Shown: piece by piece, positions 38,611 through 49,810 of the stretch
How the letters are laid out: each line of letters begins with the position of its first letter
Position numbering within the stretch: position 1 is the first letter of the stretch
Origin: Paraglaciecola mesophila KMM 241
GTDB lineage: Bacteria > Pseudomonadota > Gammaproteobacteria > Enterobacterales > Alteromonadaceae
NCBI RefSeq assembly: GCF_000315015.1
Contig: NZ_BAEP01000054.1
Coordinates: 175,109 to 239,108 of the forward strand
Direction of reading: 5' to 3'
DNA length: 64,000 nt
The notes under the pieces: generated by a model
What the model saw: the letters and a program-made list of their open reading frames with translations, nothing else
Databases searched by the model: none
Told to the model about the DNA's origin: nothing
Translations under genes and position numbers: made by a program

Positions 38611-40170
38611 ATGTCCAACCAAGTCAAAATATTCGACACCACATTACGTGATGGCGAACAAGCGCTAGCAGCCAGTTTGAGTATGAAAGAAAAACTACAA
38701 ATTGCCTTAGCGCTGGAACGACTTGGTGTGGACATCATCGAAGCGGGCTTTCCGGTTTCCTCCCCTGGCGACTTTCGCTCAGTTCGCAGCATCGCACAAG
38801 AAGTGAAAAATGCCACGGTCTGCGGCTTATCTCGCGCCTTGGAAAAAGACATAGATGCCTGCGGCGAGGCATTAAGCGTTGCCGACAATTTCAGAATACA
38901 CACTTTCATTGCCACCTCAGATATCCACGTAGCCAACAAGTTACGTAAATCTCAAGACGAAGTCGTCGAAATGGCCGTTAAAGCGATTAAGCACGCTGGG
39001 CGCTACACTGACGATATTGAGTTTTCTTGTGAAGATGCGGGCCGAACGCCAATTGATTACTTGTGCCGCATGGTTGAGTCAGCGATTAACGCTGGCGCGA
39101 CGACGGTTAATATTCCTGACACCGTTGGCTACACCACCCCAACCGAGTTTGGTGGCATTATTCAAAACTTATTTAATCGCGTACCCAATATCGATAAAGC
39201 AACCATTTCTGTGCACTGTCACAACGATTTAGGCCTAGCGGTTGCCAACTCGTTAGTCGCGGTTGAGTATGGCGCTCGTCAAATCGAATGTACTATTAAC
39301 GGTATTGGTGAACGAGCCGGTAATTGCTCGCTAGAAGAAATCGCTATGATTCTGCAAACCCGCCAAGCCATGTTAGGTATGAATACCAACATTCGTAGCC
39401 AAGAAATATCTCGTACCTCAAAGCTAGTCAGCCAATTATGCAATATGCCAGTACAATCAAATAAAGCGATTGTTGGTGCCAATGCTTTTAGTCATTCTTC
39501 AGGGATTCACCAAGATGGCGTCTTAAAAGCGCAAAATACTTATGAGATAATGACCCCTGAGAGTGTCGGGATAAATAAAAACAACTTAAACCTAACCTCT
39601 CGTTCGGGTCGTCACGTTATCAAGCACCGTCTTGAAGAGCTTGGCTATAAAGCCGAAGATTACGACCTTGATACTTTGTACGCCTCATTTGTAAAATTAG
39701 CGGATAAGAAAGGCCAAGTCTTCGATTACGATCTTGAAGCCTTGTTGTTTTTCGATAAGCAAAAACCTGCGGACGAACACTACAAGCTACTTTATCTACA
39801 AGCCAGTTCGGGCAAAGAGATCATTCCGAGCGCCACGGTGAAGTTACAAGTGGGTGACGAAGAAATCATTGAGTCTTGTACAGGCAACGGCCCAGTAGAT
39901 GCCGCTTACAAAGCAATCATTAAAGTACTAGGGCATGAACAACTTGAAATAGTCGACTTCAAGCTTGATTCAAAAGGAGTAGGCGCTGATGCCCTCGCTC
40001 AAGTTAGCGTTATTGTGGAATATAATGGTCGTCGCTTTAACGGTATTGGTCTAGCCACAGATATCGTTGAGTCAGGCGTTAAAGCCCTGATCCACGTATT
40101 GAATAACACCCATTTAGCCGATCAAATCGATCACCAGAAAAAGCAACAAACACAAACTGCCGGAGTTTAA
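38611..40170 (+). CDS. leuA: 2-isopropylmalate synthase
   Basis: A 519-residue enzyme that condenses 2-ketoisovalerate with acetyl-CoA, the first committed step of leucine synthesis. The HMGL-type barrel has [27 protein letters not shown], the metal-binding [15 protein letters not shown] and [14 protein letters not shown], followed by [13 protein letters not shown]. The C-terminal regulatory domain (about 390-510) binds leucine for feedback inhibition. AGAGGA lies 8 bases upstream of the ATG. First gene of leuABCD. Confidence 0.98.
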   Translation: MSNQVKIFDTTLRDGEQALAASLSMKEKLQIALALERLGVDIIEAGFPVSSPGDFRSVRSIAQEVKNATVCGLSRALEKDIDACGEALSVADNFRIHTFIATSDIHVANKLRKSQDEVVEMAVKAIKHAGRYTDDIEFSCEDAGRTPIDYLCRMVESAINAGATTVNIPDTVGYTTPTEFGGIIQNLFNRVPNIDKATISVHCHNDLGLAVANSLVAVEYGARQIECTINGIGERAGNCSLEEIAMILQTRQAMLGMNTNIRSQEISRTSKLVSQLCNMPVQSNKAIVGANAFSHSSGIHQDGVLKAQNTYEIMTPESVGINKNNLNLTSRSGRHVIKHRLEELGYKAEDYDLDTLYASFVKLADKKGQVFDYDLEALLFFDKQKPADEHYKLLYLQASSGKEIIPSATVKLQVGDEEIIESCTGNGPVDAAYKAIIKVLGHEQLEIVDFKLDSKGVGADALAQVSVIVEYNGRRFNGIGLATDIVESGVKALIHVLNNTHLADQIDHQKKQQTQTAGV

Positions 40171-40174
40171 GTAG

Positions 40175-41278
<1,104 letters not shown>

Positions 41279-41290
41279 AGGAAAGACCAG

Positions 41291-42697
41291 ATGAGTACCA
41301 CCTTATACGACAAAATATTTCAGGCCCATATTGTCGATGAAATCGGCGACGATGCATTATTGTATATCGATCGCCATTTAATCCATGAAGTTACCTCACC
41401 TCAAGCGTTCGATGGTTTAACGCAAAAAGGACGTGAAGTTCGTCGCCCTGATCTGACCTTTGCCACCATGGATCACAGCATATCAACGCGCTCTCTCGCC
41501 ATAGATGCGTGCGGCCCAGCGAATAAACTACAGCTTCAAACCTTGGCTGACAATTGCGAAGCTAACGGTATTCAGTTATTCCCTGTCGGTCATCAAAAGC
41601 AAGGTATTGTGCATGTTATGGGCCCTGAGCTTGGCCTAATCAAACCAGGAATGACGGTAGTTTGTGGCGATTCACACACAGCAACCCACGGTGCTTTTGG
41701 CGCACTTGCCTTTGGTATTGGAACGTCGCAAGTTGAGCATGTATTTGCTACCCAAACCCTTAAGCAGAGTAAAGGTAAGTGCATGCAAGTGAAGGTCAGT
41801 GGCGCTCGCCCACTTGGCGTAACGGCAAAAGACATCATCTTAGCCATCATTGGTAAAATTGGTCATGCCGGTGCCACAGGGTGCGTTATCGAATATTGCG
41901 GTGACACCATTGAAGGTTTAAGCATGGAAGAGCGCATGACCGTGTGCAACATGAGCATAGAAGCCGGTGCAAAGGCTGGCTTAATCGCCCCTGACCAAAC
42001 TACGTTTGACTACCTTGAAGGCCGTGAATACGCGCCCAAAGGCGCAGACTGGGATGCCGCTGTTGCCTACTGGAAAACGCTTAAATCAGATGCAGATGCC
42101 AAATTTGATATTGTGGTAGAACTTGCCGCTAAAGACATCGCACCGCAAGTGACTTGGGGCACAAACCCAGGCCAAGTGATTGGGGTCAATCAGCCTATTC
42201 CAGCGCCAGAAGATTTTAGCGACCCTATCGATCGTGATTCAGCCGTGAAAGCGTTGAAATACATGGATATACAAGCAGGTCAAAAATTAGCGGATTTAAC
42301 CGTAAATCACGTTTTCATCGGCTCATGCACCAATGGCCGTATTGAAGATATGCGTGCGGCCGCCGCGATTGCTAAGCAAGGTAAAGTTGCACAGAACGTC
42401 ACTGCTATTGTCGTGCCAGGTTCTGTGGCAGTTAAAGCACAAGCAGAAGCCGAGCAGCTAGATAAAATCTTTCTCGATGCGGGTTTTGAGTGGCGCTTAC
42501 CTGGTTGTTCAATGTGCCTAGGCATGAATGATGACATTCTAAGCCAAGGCGATCGCTGTGCCTCTACCAGCAACCGTAACTTTGAGGGTCGCCAAGGCCG
42601 AGGTGCGCGTACACACTTGGTTAGCCCTGCAATGGCCGCAGCAGCAGCATTAGCCGGTCGTTTCGCCGATACCCGTGACTTCATTGCCAACGATTAA
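41291..42697 (+). CDS. leuC: 3-isopropylmalate dehydratase large subunit
   Basis: A 468-residue aconitase-family subunit that, with LeuD, isomerises 2- to 3-isopropylmalate. The iron-sulfur cluster ligands are in [10 protein letters not shown] and GCSMCLGMN. Other family motifs are [36 protein letters not shown] and NRNFEGRQG. Spacing of 12 bases to leuB fits co-transcription. Confidence 0.98.
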   Translation: MSTTLYDKIFQAHIVDEIGDDALLYIDRHLIHEVTSPQAFDGLTQKGREVRRPDLTFATMDHSISTRSLAIDACGPANKLQLQTLADNCEANGIQLFPVGHQKQGIVHVMGPELGLIKPGMTVVCGDSHTATHGAFGALAFGIGTSQVEHVFATQTLKQSKGKCMQVKVSGARPLGVTAKDIILAIIGKIGHAGATGCVIEYCGDTIEGLSMEERMTVCNMSIEAGAKAGLIAPDQTTFDYLEGREYAPKGADWDAAVAYWKTLKSDADAKFDIVVELAAKDIAPQVTWGTNPGQVIGVNQPIPAPEDFSDPIDRDSAVKALKYMDIQAGQKLADLTVNHVFIGSCTNGRIEDMRAAAAIAKQGKVAQNVTAIVVPGSVAVKAQAEAEQLDKIFLDAGFEWRLPGCSMCLGMNDDILSQGDRCASTSNRNFEGRQGRGARTHLVSPAMAAAAALAGRFADTRDFIAND

Positions 42698-42712
42698 TTA
42701 TTAGGAATAACC

Positions 42713-43339
42713 ATGAGCAATCAATCTAGCCCAGCCAATGCTGGCATCAGCGTTCATATCGGTCATGTGGCGCCGTTAAATCAAGCCAATGTCGATACTG
42801 ACCAAATCATTCCTAAGCAGTTTTTAACGTCAGTGACAAAAAGCGGTTACGGAAAGCACTTATTTCATGACTGGCGTTACTTGGATCTTCACGAACAAGA
42901 GCCAAACCCTGATTTTGTGTTAAATAAACCAGAGCACGAAGGCGCCAGTATTCTGCTAACCCGTGAAAACTTTGGTTGTGGTTCGAGCCGCGAACATGCG
43001 CCTTGGTCCCTTGATGATTACGGCTTTAAAGTTGTTATCGCTACCAGCTTTGCTGATATTTTTTACGGTAACTGCATCAATAACAGTCTGTTACCAGTGC
43101 AACTTGAAAGCGCGCAAATTGACGCCCTCTTTGAGGCTGTAGCACAAGATCCAGCATGTCAGGTTGTGGTAGATTTACCCCAACAACAAGTGCGCTTTAA
43201 TGATCAAGTGATAGGCTTTGACATCGCCCCTCATCATAAAAACAATTTGATTAAGGGGTTAGACGCCATTGGTCAAACCTTAGAGCTTGATGCCAAAATT
43301 AAAGCATTTGAAGACCAACAACCAGCTTGGCAGTACTAG
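42713..43339 (+). CDS. leuD: 3-isopropylmalate dehydratase small subunit
   Basis: A 208-residue swivelling domain subunit that completes the LeuCD isomerase. It shows [36 protein letters not shown] and [17 protein letters not shown]. It ends the leu operon and is followed by a 9-bp inverted repeat. Confidence 0.97.
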   Translation: MSNQSSPANAGISVHIGHVAPLNQANVDTDQIIPKQFLTSVTKSGYGKHLFHDWRYLDLHEQEPNPDFVLNKPEHEGASILLTRENFGCGSSREHAPWSLDDYGFKVVIATSFADIFYGNCINNSLLPVQLESAQIDALFEAVAQDPACQVVVDLPQQQVRFNDQVIGFDIAPHHKNNLIKGLDAIGQTLELDAKIKAFEDQQPAWQY

Positions 43340-43364
43340 GTACCCGTACCTATCAATAATCACA

Positions 43365-43393
43365 GCGTAGCCATGTATTATGCGTGGCTACGC
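43365..43393 (+). terminator. Hairpin after leuD
   Basis: GCGTAGCCA (43365-43373) pairs with TGGCTACGC (43385-43393) across an 11-base loop. No U-tract follows, so it may be an RNA 3'-end stabiliser or weak terminator. Confidence 0.45.
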
Positions 43394-43534
43394 ACCCTGC
43401 GCATAATTATCATACAAATGAAAAACCTTTTTTCTTTCATTAATCGCTAACATCATTCATTACAATAAGAATATAACCTACTGATTCGTATTAGTTTTTT
43501 AAGTTTACACTTTTGCATTTAGATCAAGACAATT

Positions 43535-43548
43535 TGAAAACGTTTACA
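43535..43548. promoter_or_regulatory. LacI-type operator at the LacI gene promoter
   Basis: TGAAAACGTTTACA is a near-palindrome with the central CG of LacI/GalR-family operators. It follows a possible -10 (GACAAT) about 60-70 bases before the regulator start. The same motif recurs at the symporter and TonB-receptor promoters, so autoregulation is likely. Confidence 0.65.
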
Positions 43549-43607
43549 GGGTGGTTTTCTGCGGCTAACCTATGGGTAATCACGGCTATCGAACAAGAGA
43601 GAATTTT

Positions 43608-44630
43608 TTGGCTAAGTTAGGCATTAAGGACATTGCAGCTATTTCTGGGGTATCCCCAGCAACAGTGTCGCGTACACTTCGCAATCCCGATATTGTCAGT
43701 GAAGAAACCCGCAAAAAAGTCATGAAGGCCGTGGAAGAAGGTGGGTACACACCAAGTCGATTCGGCGCAAATCTCCGCACACAAAAAAGTGGCAATATTA
43801 TTGTTGTCATGCCGGACATCACCAATCAAGTTAATGCTGGAATCATTCGTGCGATTGAAAGTGAAGCGCAAAAAGCCGGTTATTCTATCTTGTTGGGCGA
43901 CACCCAAGGCTTACCTGAGCGTGAAAAGCACTATGCAAATATGGCGCAATCAGGCCAAGCAGACGGTGTACTCTTGTTTACCTTTCACATGCCATTCAAT
44001 CTCAATGAAAATCAGCCTGTGGCCAAACAACTGCCTCCTATCGTCAACTCCTGTGAGTCAATTCCTATCGAAGGCATTAGCAAAGTCATGATTGATAATA
44101 TAGCAGGCGCTCGTACAGCAGTTGAACATCTTTTAAGCCTTGGTCACAAGCGTATTGCTGCCGTCATGGGCCCTCGGGACACTCCTAGCACGCTCGAGCG
44201 CTTAGAAGGTTATCAAGCAGCACTTAACGACGCTGGCATCAAGATAGATGAGCAATTAGTTATTCGCGGAGATTACGGCTTAGATTCAGGCATTGGCGCT
44301 ATGGAGCAGTTACTTAAATTACGCTTAAGGCCCACCGCTGTCTTTTGCTTCAGTGATGATATGGCCATCGGCGCCATGAGTGTCTTACAAGAGAATGGTT
44401 TTCGCATTCCACAAGACATATCTATCATGGGATTTGATGATATTCGCTACGCTAGATTAATGACCCCGGCCCTAACGACCATTCATCAGCCATTAGAAGA
44501 AATAGGCAAGGCATGTATCGAATTGTTACTTGATCAACTTGATGGTAGGTCAGAGCCAGGTCGTTATATTGAACTACCGTTTAAACTAATGGTTCGTCAA
44601 AGCACTGGACCCGTCCCTACTGATCGTTAA
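43608..44630 (+). CDS. LacI/GalR-family transcriptional regulator
   Basis: About 340 residues. The N-terminal helix-turn-helix reads LGIKDIAAISGVSPATVSRTLRNP, with a hinge near PSRFGANLRTQKSGNI. A periplasmic-binding-protein-like sugar domain follows (VVMPDITNQVNAGIIRAIE, HKRIAAVMGPRDT, PTAVFCFSDDMAIGAMSVL, ISIMGFDDIRYARLMTPALTTIHQP). The TTG at 43608 is preferred because AAGAGAG lies 6 bases upstream and it gives the normal MAKLGIKDIA start; an in-frame ATG at 43572 would add 12 residues without a ribosome binding site. It stands next to cellobiose-use genes and shares their operator motif, so cellobiose or a derived sugar is the likely inducer; that is inference. Confidence 0.92.
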   Translation: MAKLGIKDIAAISGVSPATVSRTLRNPDIVSEETRKKVMKAVEEGGYTPSRFGANLRTQKSGNIIVVMPDITNQVNAGIIRAIESEAQKAGYSILLGDTQGLPEREKHYANMAQSGQADGVLLFTFHMPFNLNENQPVAKQLPPIVNSCESIPIEGISKVMIDNIAGARTAVEHLLSLGHKRIAAVMGPRDTPSTLERLEGYQAALNDAGIKIDEQLVIRGDYGLDSGIGAMEQLLKLRLRPTAVFCFSDDMAIGAMSVLQENGFRIPQDISIMGFDDIRYARLMTPALTTIHQPLEEIGKACIELLLDQLDGRSEPGRYIELPFKLMVRQSTGPVPTDR

Positions 44631-44691
44631 TAGGATTTTTATCATCCTTAAAATCCATTACACTATGGGAAATACCTTTAGTGAGTGAGAT

Positions 44692-45156
44692 ATGAATAAA
44701 ATACTGGTCGTCATCAGCAGTATGTTTTTATTAAGTGCATGTGATTCAAACGAAGTCGGTGATGTGAGCTTAGGCTTATTCACCACCAAAGACATCAAGC
44801 TAAATATATTGCAAGACCCCATTGTCAGTGGCGTAACTTGTCATGTGGCAAGCATAGAAGCCGATCTTAGTTTTTCCGATCCATCGGATAGCTCTATTGC
44901 TTGTCGTCAAACTGGGGAAATCACCCCAGAAATGATTGCTCAAATCGACAAGTCAGAATCGGGAGATGTCGTTTTTAAAAAATCCAAAAGTGTGTTTTTC
45001 AAAAGCATGAAAATCCGCAGAATTTTTGACGCGCGCAGTCAAACCCTCATGTATGTTTCTTACTCCACAAAAGAGACATCAGGCAGCTTTAAACATAGTC
45101 TTTCGACCGTTCCCTTGTGGGGAACAAAAGCATTCAATACCTATACTGGCTCTTAA
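44692..45156 (+). CDS. creA: CreA-family lipoprotein
   Basis: A 154-residue protein resembling E. coli CreA: VTCHVASIEA, SIACRQTGEI, GDVVFKKSKSVFFKSMKIRRIFDA, TLMYVSYSTKETSGS and the closing AVP/TVPLWG region. The N-terminus is a lipoprotein signal (MNKILVVISSMFLLSAC, Cys17). CreA function is not established. It is not next to creBC here; it separates the regulator from the cellobiose phosphorylase, with which it converges. Confidence 0.85.
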   Translation: MNKILVVISSMFLLSACDSNEVGDVSLGLFTTKDIKLNILQDPIVSGVTCHVASIEADLSFSDPSDSSIACRQTGEITPEMIAQIDKSESGDVVFKKSKSVFFKSMKIRRIFDARSQTLMYVSYSTKETSGSFKHSLSTVPLWGTKAFNTYTGS

Positions 45157-45183
45157 ACGGACAAAGGCAATCAAAAGGTCATA

Positions 45184-45217
45184 AAACGCCCTCGATGCTT
45201 ATGCAGCGAAGGCGTTT
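45184..45217. terminator. Terminator between creA and cellobiose phosphorylase
   Basis: AAACGCC (45184-45190) pairs with GGCGTTT (45211-45217), with an imperfect inner stem and T-rich sequence following at 45218-45230. It lies between convergent genes. Confidence 0.7.
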
Positions 45218-45248
45218 GTTATTATTTTTTTCGGCCTATTCGCCCTGT

Positions 45249-47717
45249 TTAAGAGACGATAGTCGCGATAACGTGGTGTTCGCCGTTAAATTGACTGTAA
45301 TCAATGAGATTGCCCTGCACGTTTTTACCATCAATTTCTAGCTGTACCTTACCTGACCCAAGGCCATCGGGATTACGTACCTCAATACTATAATGTGCAT
45401 CTCTGAAACGGCGCGACACAGCAAAACTAGGCCAGTCGGCAGGAATGCAAGGCACTATCGTTAAGCCCGCATAATCAGGTTTAATGCCTAATATAAACTG
45501 GCTCGCCGCGTAATAGCACCAAGCTGCGGTGCCTGTTAACCATGAGTTTTTAGCCTGCCCGGGCGTAGCAGCATCACTACCAGCAATCATCTGGCTATAC
45601 ACATAAGGCTCTGTTTTATGCAGGCTTTTAACGTCTTGCAAGTAAGCGGGCGAAATACTAGCAAAATATTCAAGTGCTTTATCGCCCCGCCCTAGCATGG
45701 CTTCTGCCACCATGATCCACGGATTGTTGTGACAAAATATTCCGGCGTTTTCTTTATAACCAGGGGGGTATGAAGATATCTCCCCCAAATACTTGTCGTA
45801 CTGGCTAAACGCTGGCTGGTTCAGCATAATACCGTGAGGCGTGGCTAATCGTTTTGCAACAGAATCGAGTGCTTGGCGTGCCTTTCCATCTTGCATACCA
45901 ATCCCTGCCATAACGCAGAACCCTTGAGATTCGATAAATATTTGGCCTTCTTTATTTTCGTGACTACCTATTTTTTCGCCCTTAGCATTGTAGGCTCGTA
46001 GAAACCACTCGCCATCCCACCCGTGCTTAAGTACAGCATCGCGCATTGCATCGACTTGCTTTTGTGCATAATGGGCCAACTCAGCCTCTCCTAGCTGTAA
46101 GCAGAGTTGTACAAAATCTTGGCCGTAAAGCACAAACTGCCCTGCGATCATCAAAGACTCTGCAATGTCAGACTTGCCGCGCTGAGTGGTTTGATAGGAC
46201 TCGTTTGGATCTTCAGAAAAACAATTAAGGTTTAAGCAATCATTCCAGTCTGCCCGGCCAATTAACGGTAATCCATGGGGTCCAAGGTTTTTAACCACAT
46301 GCTCGAACGCTCGCTTCAAATGTTCAAAATGATCTGGCTCTCCTGATTCATCTCCGTCAAACCCCACCTTTTCAGTGAGGATTGAAAAATCCCCCGTCTC
46401 TTTAATGTAATTAACCGTTGATAACACCATCCACATAGGATCATCGTTAAAGTTCCCACCTATGTTGGCGTTACCTTTTTTTGTCAGAGGCTGGTACTGG
46501 TGATAAGCCGAGCCATCTGACTTTTGCGTCGCGCTGAGATCCAAAATTCGCTCTTTGACCTTATCCGGCACCATGTGAGCAAACCCAATTGTGTCTTGGT
46601 TTGAATCACGAAAGCCCATGCCACGCCCGATCCCTGATTCATAAAATGAAGCACTGCGTGACAAATTAAAAGTCACCATATTCTGATATTGATTCCAGAT
46701 ATTAAGTGAGCGGTTGAATTTTCTATCTGGACTATTAATTTGAAACTTACTCAACAATTTATCCCAGTGAGTGGCCAAATCATCTAAGGCCTGTTGCACA
46801 CTATGATTATCGGCGTAGCGCTTGATCAGTTCTTGCGCCGGGGTTTTATTGATGACTCCTGGGGATTGCCATTTTTGAGATTTTTCCACTTCGCAATAGC
46901 CCAAAACAAACACTAGTGTTTGCTCTTCACCGGGTGCTAGTTCAACTTCTACATGATGCGATGCAATAGGCGACCAGCCATGTGCATGAGAATTCGTAGA
47001 CTGGCCTTGTTCAACACATAAAGGTTTTTCAACACCTCGATATGGCCCTAAAAAACTATCTCTGTCGGTATCAAACCCGCTGATGGGTTGATTAACCGAG
47101 TAAAATGCATAGTGATCTCGGCGCTCTCGGTATTCGGTTTTGTGATAAATAACACCATCTTCTACTTCCACCTCACCAGTAGACAAATTCCGTTGAAAAT
47201 TAGTGCCGTCATCCTCGGCGTTCCACAGGCACCATTCGATATAAGAAAACAAACTGATTTTTCGGTGCCTAGCGCCTGCATTTTTAAGGGTCAATCGATG
47301 CACTTCAGCCTTTTCACCTAAGGGTACAAAGCAGGTAAGTTCAGAATTGATCCCTTGGTGATTCACTAGAAAACGGCTGTAGCCCATACCATGTCGGCAT
47401 TGGTATTTTTCGGGCTGATTAGCCACAGGACGACCCGAGGCAGACCATATCTCATCATCGCATTTTAAGTAAAAATAACGGCCTGACGTATCGACGGGCA
47501 CGCTGTTATAGCGATAACGCGTTAAACGGCGAAATTTGGGATCTTGATAAAAACTATAGCCACCAGCAGTATTTGAAATTAATCCATAAAACCCATCGTT
47601 ACCTAAGTAATTTATCCATGGGGTTGGGGTGAACGGCGTAGAAATAACGTATTCTTTTTGCTGATCATCAAAATAGCCAAATTCGGTATTCAGGGTATCA
47701 GTGGATGGCTCGATCAT
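45249..47717 (-). CDS. Cellobiose phosphorylase (GH94)
   Basis: An 822-residue enzyme that splits cellobiose with phosphate into glucose-1-phosphate and glucose in the cytoplasm. Long stretches match what I recall of the characterised Cellulomonas (Cellvibrio) gilvus enzyme: TPWINYLG, AGGYSFYQDP, RRLTRYRYN, YHKTEYRERRDHYA, GIGRGMGFRDSNQD, SAYHQYQPLTKKGN and AGIFCHNNPW. The general acid falls at Asp490 in GRADWNDCLNLNCF, the same number as in that enzyme, and the total length is equal. There is no signal peptide, as expected. It is preceded by the GPH symporter gene (45-base gap) and both lie behind a LacI-type operator. Phosphorolysis saves one ATP per disaccharide compared with hydrolysis. 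Confidence 0.95.
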   Translation of the reverse strand: MIEPSTDTLNTEFGYFDDQQKEYVISTPFTPTPWINYLGNDGFYGLISNTAGGYSFYQDPKFRRLTRYRYNSVPVDTSGRYFYLKCDDEIWSASGRPVANQPEKYQCRHGMGYSRFLVNHQGINSELTCFVPLGEKAEVHRLTLKNAGARHRKISLFSYIEWCLWNAEDDGTNFQRNLSTGEVEVEDGVIYHKTEYRERRDHYAFYSVNQPISGFDTDRDSFLGPYRGVEKPLCVEQGQSTNSHAHGWSPIASHHVEVELAPGEEQTLVFVLGYCEVEKSQKWQSPGVINKTPAQELIKRYADNHSVQQALDDLATHWDKLLSKFQINSPDRKFNRSLNIWNQYQNMVTFNLSRSASFYESGIGRGMGFRDSNQDTIGFAHMVPDKVKERILDLSATQKSDGSAYHQYQPLTKKGNANIGGNFNDDPMWMVLSTVNYIKETGDFSILTEKVGFDGDESGEPDHFEHLKRAFEHVVKNLGPHGLPLIGRADWNDCLNLNCFSEDPNESYQTTQRGKSDIAESLMIAGQFVLYGQDFVQLCLQLGEAELAHYAQKQVDAMRDAVLKHGWDGEWFLRAYNAKGEKIGSHENKEGQIFIESQGFCVMAGIGMQDGKARQALDSVAKRLATPHGIMLNQPAFSQYDKYLGEISSYPPGYKENAGIFCHNNPWIMVAEAMLGRGDKALEYFASISPAYLQDVKSLHKTEPYVYSQMIAGSDAATPGQAKNSWLTGTAAWCYYAASQFILGIKPDYAGLTIVPCIPADWPSFAVSRRFRDAHYSIEVRNPDGLGSGKVQLEIDGKNVQGNLIDYSQFNGEHHVIATIVS

Positions 47718-47762
47718 GGGAAAACTCTCTCTTGGTAAAAACGCTGCCTAAAGGCCAAAGCG

Positions 47763-49304
47763 CTATTGATGATTAGTTTGAATGGTATTTCTGCGCTCAA
47801 TAAGCTGGGTATTCATCAGCTGTTGCTTTTTATCCGTTAATGGATAAAACAGCATCAGCAATGCTCCGGCTAACCCAAAAGCTGCGGGAATAAAGCTCAT
47901 AAGTTGTTGCATGCCAGGGAGTGAAGCTTCAATCGTGCTCGCATCCATACCGTCATAGCCGTAGCCTGCCAACACAACTAACACCAACGCGCCTGCGAAA
48001 CCGTTACCGGTTTTTTGTACAAAGGTACCTGCGGAATACACAAGGCCGGTCGCCCGGCGACCATTCCGCCATTCTGAGTAATCAGCGGCATCACCTAACA
48101 TGCTAAAGAACAGGGTTGGCATCATTGCGGCAAAAAACTCAGCGCTACAGCCAAGAACAAATATGTAGCCAATGTCTTCCCCTGGCAGCCAATAAAACCC
48201 ACAGGTCAAGGCACTACTAAGAAGCAGGGCAGCAATAAATAAATTGCGACGACCGAGTCTATTTGCCAGATAGCTAGTGCAAAGCGCACCTAAAATTGAC
48301 ACCACCAACAATGCGATAAAGTACTGGCCTGTGAGTAACTCATCCCCCACAAAGTACTTGAAGTAATAAGCAATCACGCTGTACTTAATGCCGTTAAACA
48401 TCATGGTAAGAAACCCCATCCCAAGCAAGATGAGCCAAGGCCGATTCGTCAACAAATCGAGCATGTCTTGCTGAGTGCCTGACACATCTCCTCGAGGGCG
48501 ATTTAACATCCGGTGCACTAACCACGTAGCGGTTGCGAAAACCAGAACGAACATAATGCCAGTCGCTAGATTGCGGTAATAGAAGAAGAGGCTCATAGAA
48601 AGCAGCGGCACAAGCACAAAAGGAGAGTGTTTGGCCAAATCCCATAACTCACTGCGCAAGCTGCCGCGCACTTGTTCAATTGGCATCACCCGTTCTTTTG
48701 TGGTCGCTACGGATATCACCATAAGCGCCATTAACAGGCCAGCGAACACATACATGGTGTACTGATACCCTTGCACGTCGTCACCGCCACCTAATACGGC
48801 TACCAAGCTGGGCAGAAAGCCCATCACAAACAAGCCCCCTAGAAAGGCGCCTGCAAAACGAAAACCGGACAAGCTAGTACGCTCTTTATCGTCTTCGGTC
48901 ATCACGCCCATCAAAGCAGAATACGGGACGTTATTTACGGTGTAAGCCAACGTTAGACCTATGTAAGTTAAATAGGCATATATCAACTTACCTGTGTCAC
49001 TGAAGTTCGGTGTGGTAAAGCACAGCACCATAAACGCCCCTAGAAAAGGGGTAGACCATAAGATCCATGGCCGAAATTTGCCCCAGGGGGTGTGAGTACG
49101 ATCGGCAATCATCCCCATGATGATGTCTGTTACCCCATCGGTCAGGCGCACCACTAAAAACAAAATAGCCGCAGCAGACGCTGCCAAACCAAACGTATCG
49201 GTATAGAAAACAGCTAAGTAAGCTAATGCGCCGCGCCAAACCAAGTTCGCAGCCGCGTCCCCCATGGCGTAGCCAATTTTCTCGTATAAGGGTAAGGTTT
49301 TCAT
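47763..49304 (-). CDS. GPH-family (MelB-like) sugar:cation symporter
   Basis: A 513-residue, twelve-helix inner-membrane carrier of the glycoside-pentoside-hexuronide family. The N-terminus LPLYEKIGYAMGDAAANLVW and RLTDGVTDIIMGMIADRTHTPWGKFRPWILW carry the conserved Asp residues and the TPWGKFRP loop of MelB-type symporters; NVPYSALMGVMTEDDKERTSLSGFR is the second diagnostic region. It is co-transcribed with cellobiose phosphorylase, so cellobiose or a cello-oligosaccharide is the likely substrate. A perfect LacI-type palindrome lies about 160 bases upstream of the start. Confidence 0.93.
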   Translation of the reverse strand: MKTLPLYEKIGYAMGDAAANLVWRGALAYLAVFYTDTFGLAASAAAILFLVVRLTDGVTDIIMGMIADRTHTPWGKFRPWILWSTPFLGAFMVLCFTTPNFSDTGKLIYAYLTYIGLTLAYTVNNVPYSALMGVMTEDDKERTSLSGFRFAGAFLGGLFVMGFLPSLVAVLGGGDDVQGYQYTMYVFAGLLMALMVISVATTKERVMPIEQVRGSLRSELWDLAKHSPFVLVPLLSMSLFFYYRNLATGIMFVLVFATATWLVHRMLNRPRGDVSGTQQDMLDLLTNRPWLILLGMGFLTMMFNGIKYSVIAYYFKYFVGDELLTGQYFIALLVVSILGALCTSYLANRLGRRNLFIAALLLSSALTCGFYWLPGEDIGYIFVLGCSAEFFAAMMPTLFFSMLGDAADYSEWRNGRRATGLVYSAGTFVQKTGNGFAGALVLVVLAGYGYDGMDASTIEASLPGMQQLMSFIPAAFGLAGALLMLFYPLTDKKQQLMNTQLIERRNTIQTNHQ

Positions 49305-49810
49305 TAATTGTGTGTGCTGTTGAGGGGATACTGGCTGGGTTGAAGCATTATTATTCCTATTACAGTGCTATTGAGACGACTGTCGTTTGCAACAACAGTA
49401 CAAGACTGACGTGGTGACACACCTAGTCTTAGGTAATTGTTAGCCTAACGTTAAATGCAAATGAAAACGTTTTCAAGAGTTTTATATGTTTTTCTCAAGA
49501 CGCTCTTGAACATGGCTGTTCATTCGAGCATTTAAGCGAATATTGAAATATTGAAAGGTAATGATTTCTCTCCACTAGGCCAGTGGCGGTTTGCGTTAAT
49601 GCGTTTAATGCTTGAAAGGATTGACAGGAATGACAGGCCAAGTTAACGAAACCTGTGGCCTGATCTGGATGTCGCAGTGCTAGTTACACTAGAGCCTTAT
49701 CTACGCTTTAGCTCTTTGTCCACTTGAGTTATTAGCACAGTGCTGCACTTTTTACGCTGGAGGCCCTTTTATGCTGATGGCTCTTGTGCACTGTGGCCTT
49801 ATTCAAACGC
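49305..49810. other. Gene-free spacer upstream of the symporter gene
   Basis: A 506-base stretch containing the perfect operator at 49462-49475, a CAGGCCA/TGGCCTG inverted repeat near 49634-49660, and an AGTGC-T-GCACT-TTTTT hairpin near 49742. No credible reading frame. It separates the halogenase-family gene from the symporter/phosphorylase operon. Confidence 0.6.
49462..49475. promoter_or_regulatory. Perfect LacI-type operator upstream of symporter/phosphorylase operon
   Basis: TGAAAACGTTTTCA, a perfect 14-base palindrome. On the minus strand it overlaps a possible -35 (TTGAAA), with TAACGT 17 bases downstream as a weak -10. Repressor binding here would block the operon. Confidence 0.75.
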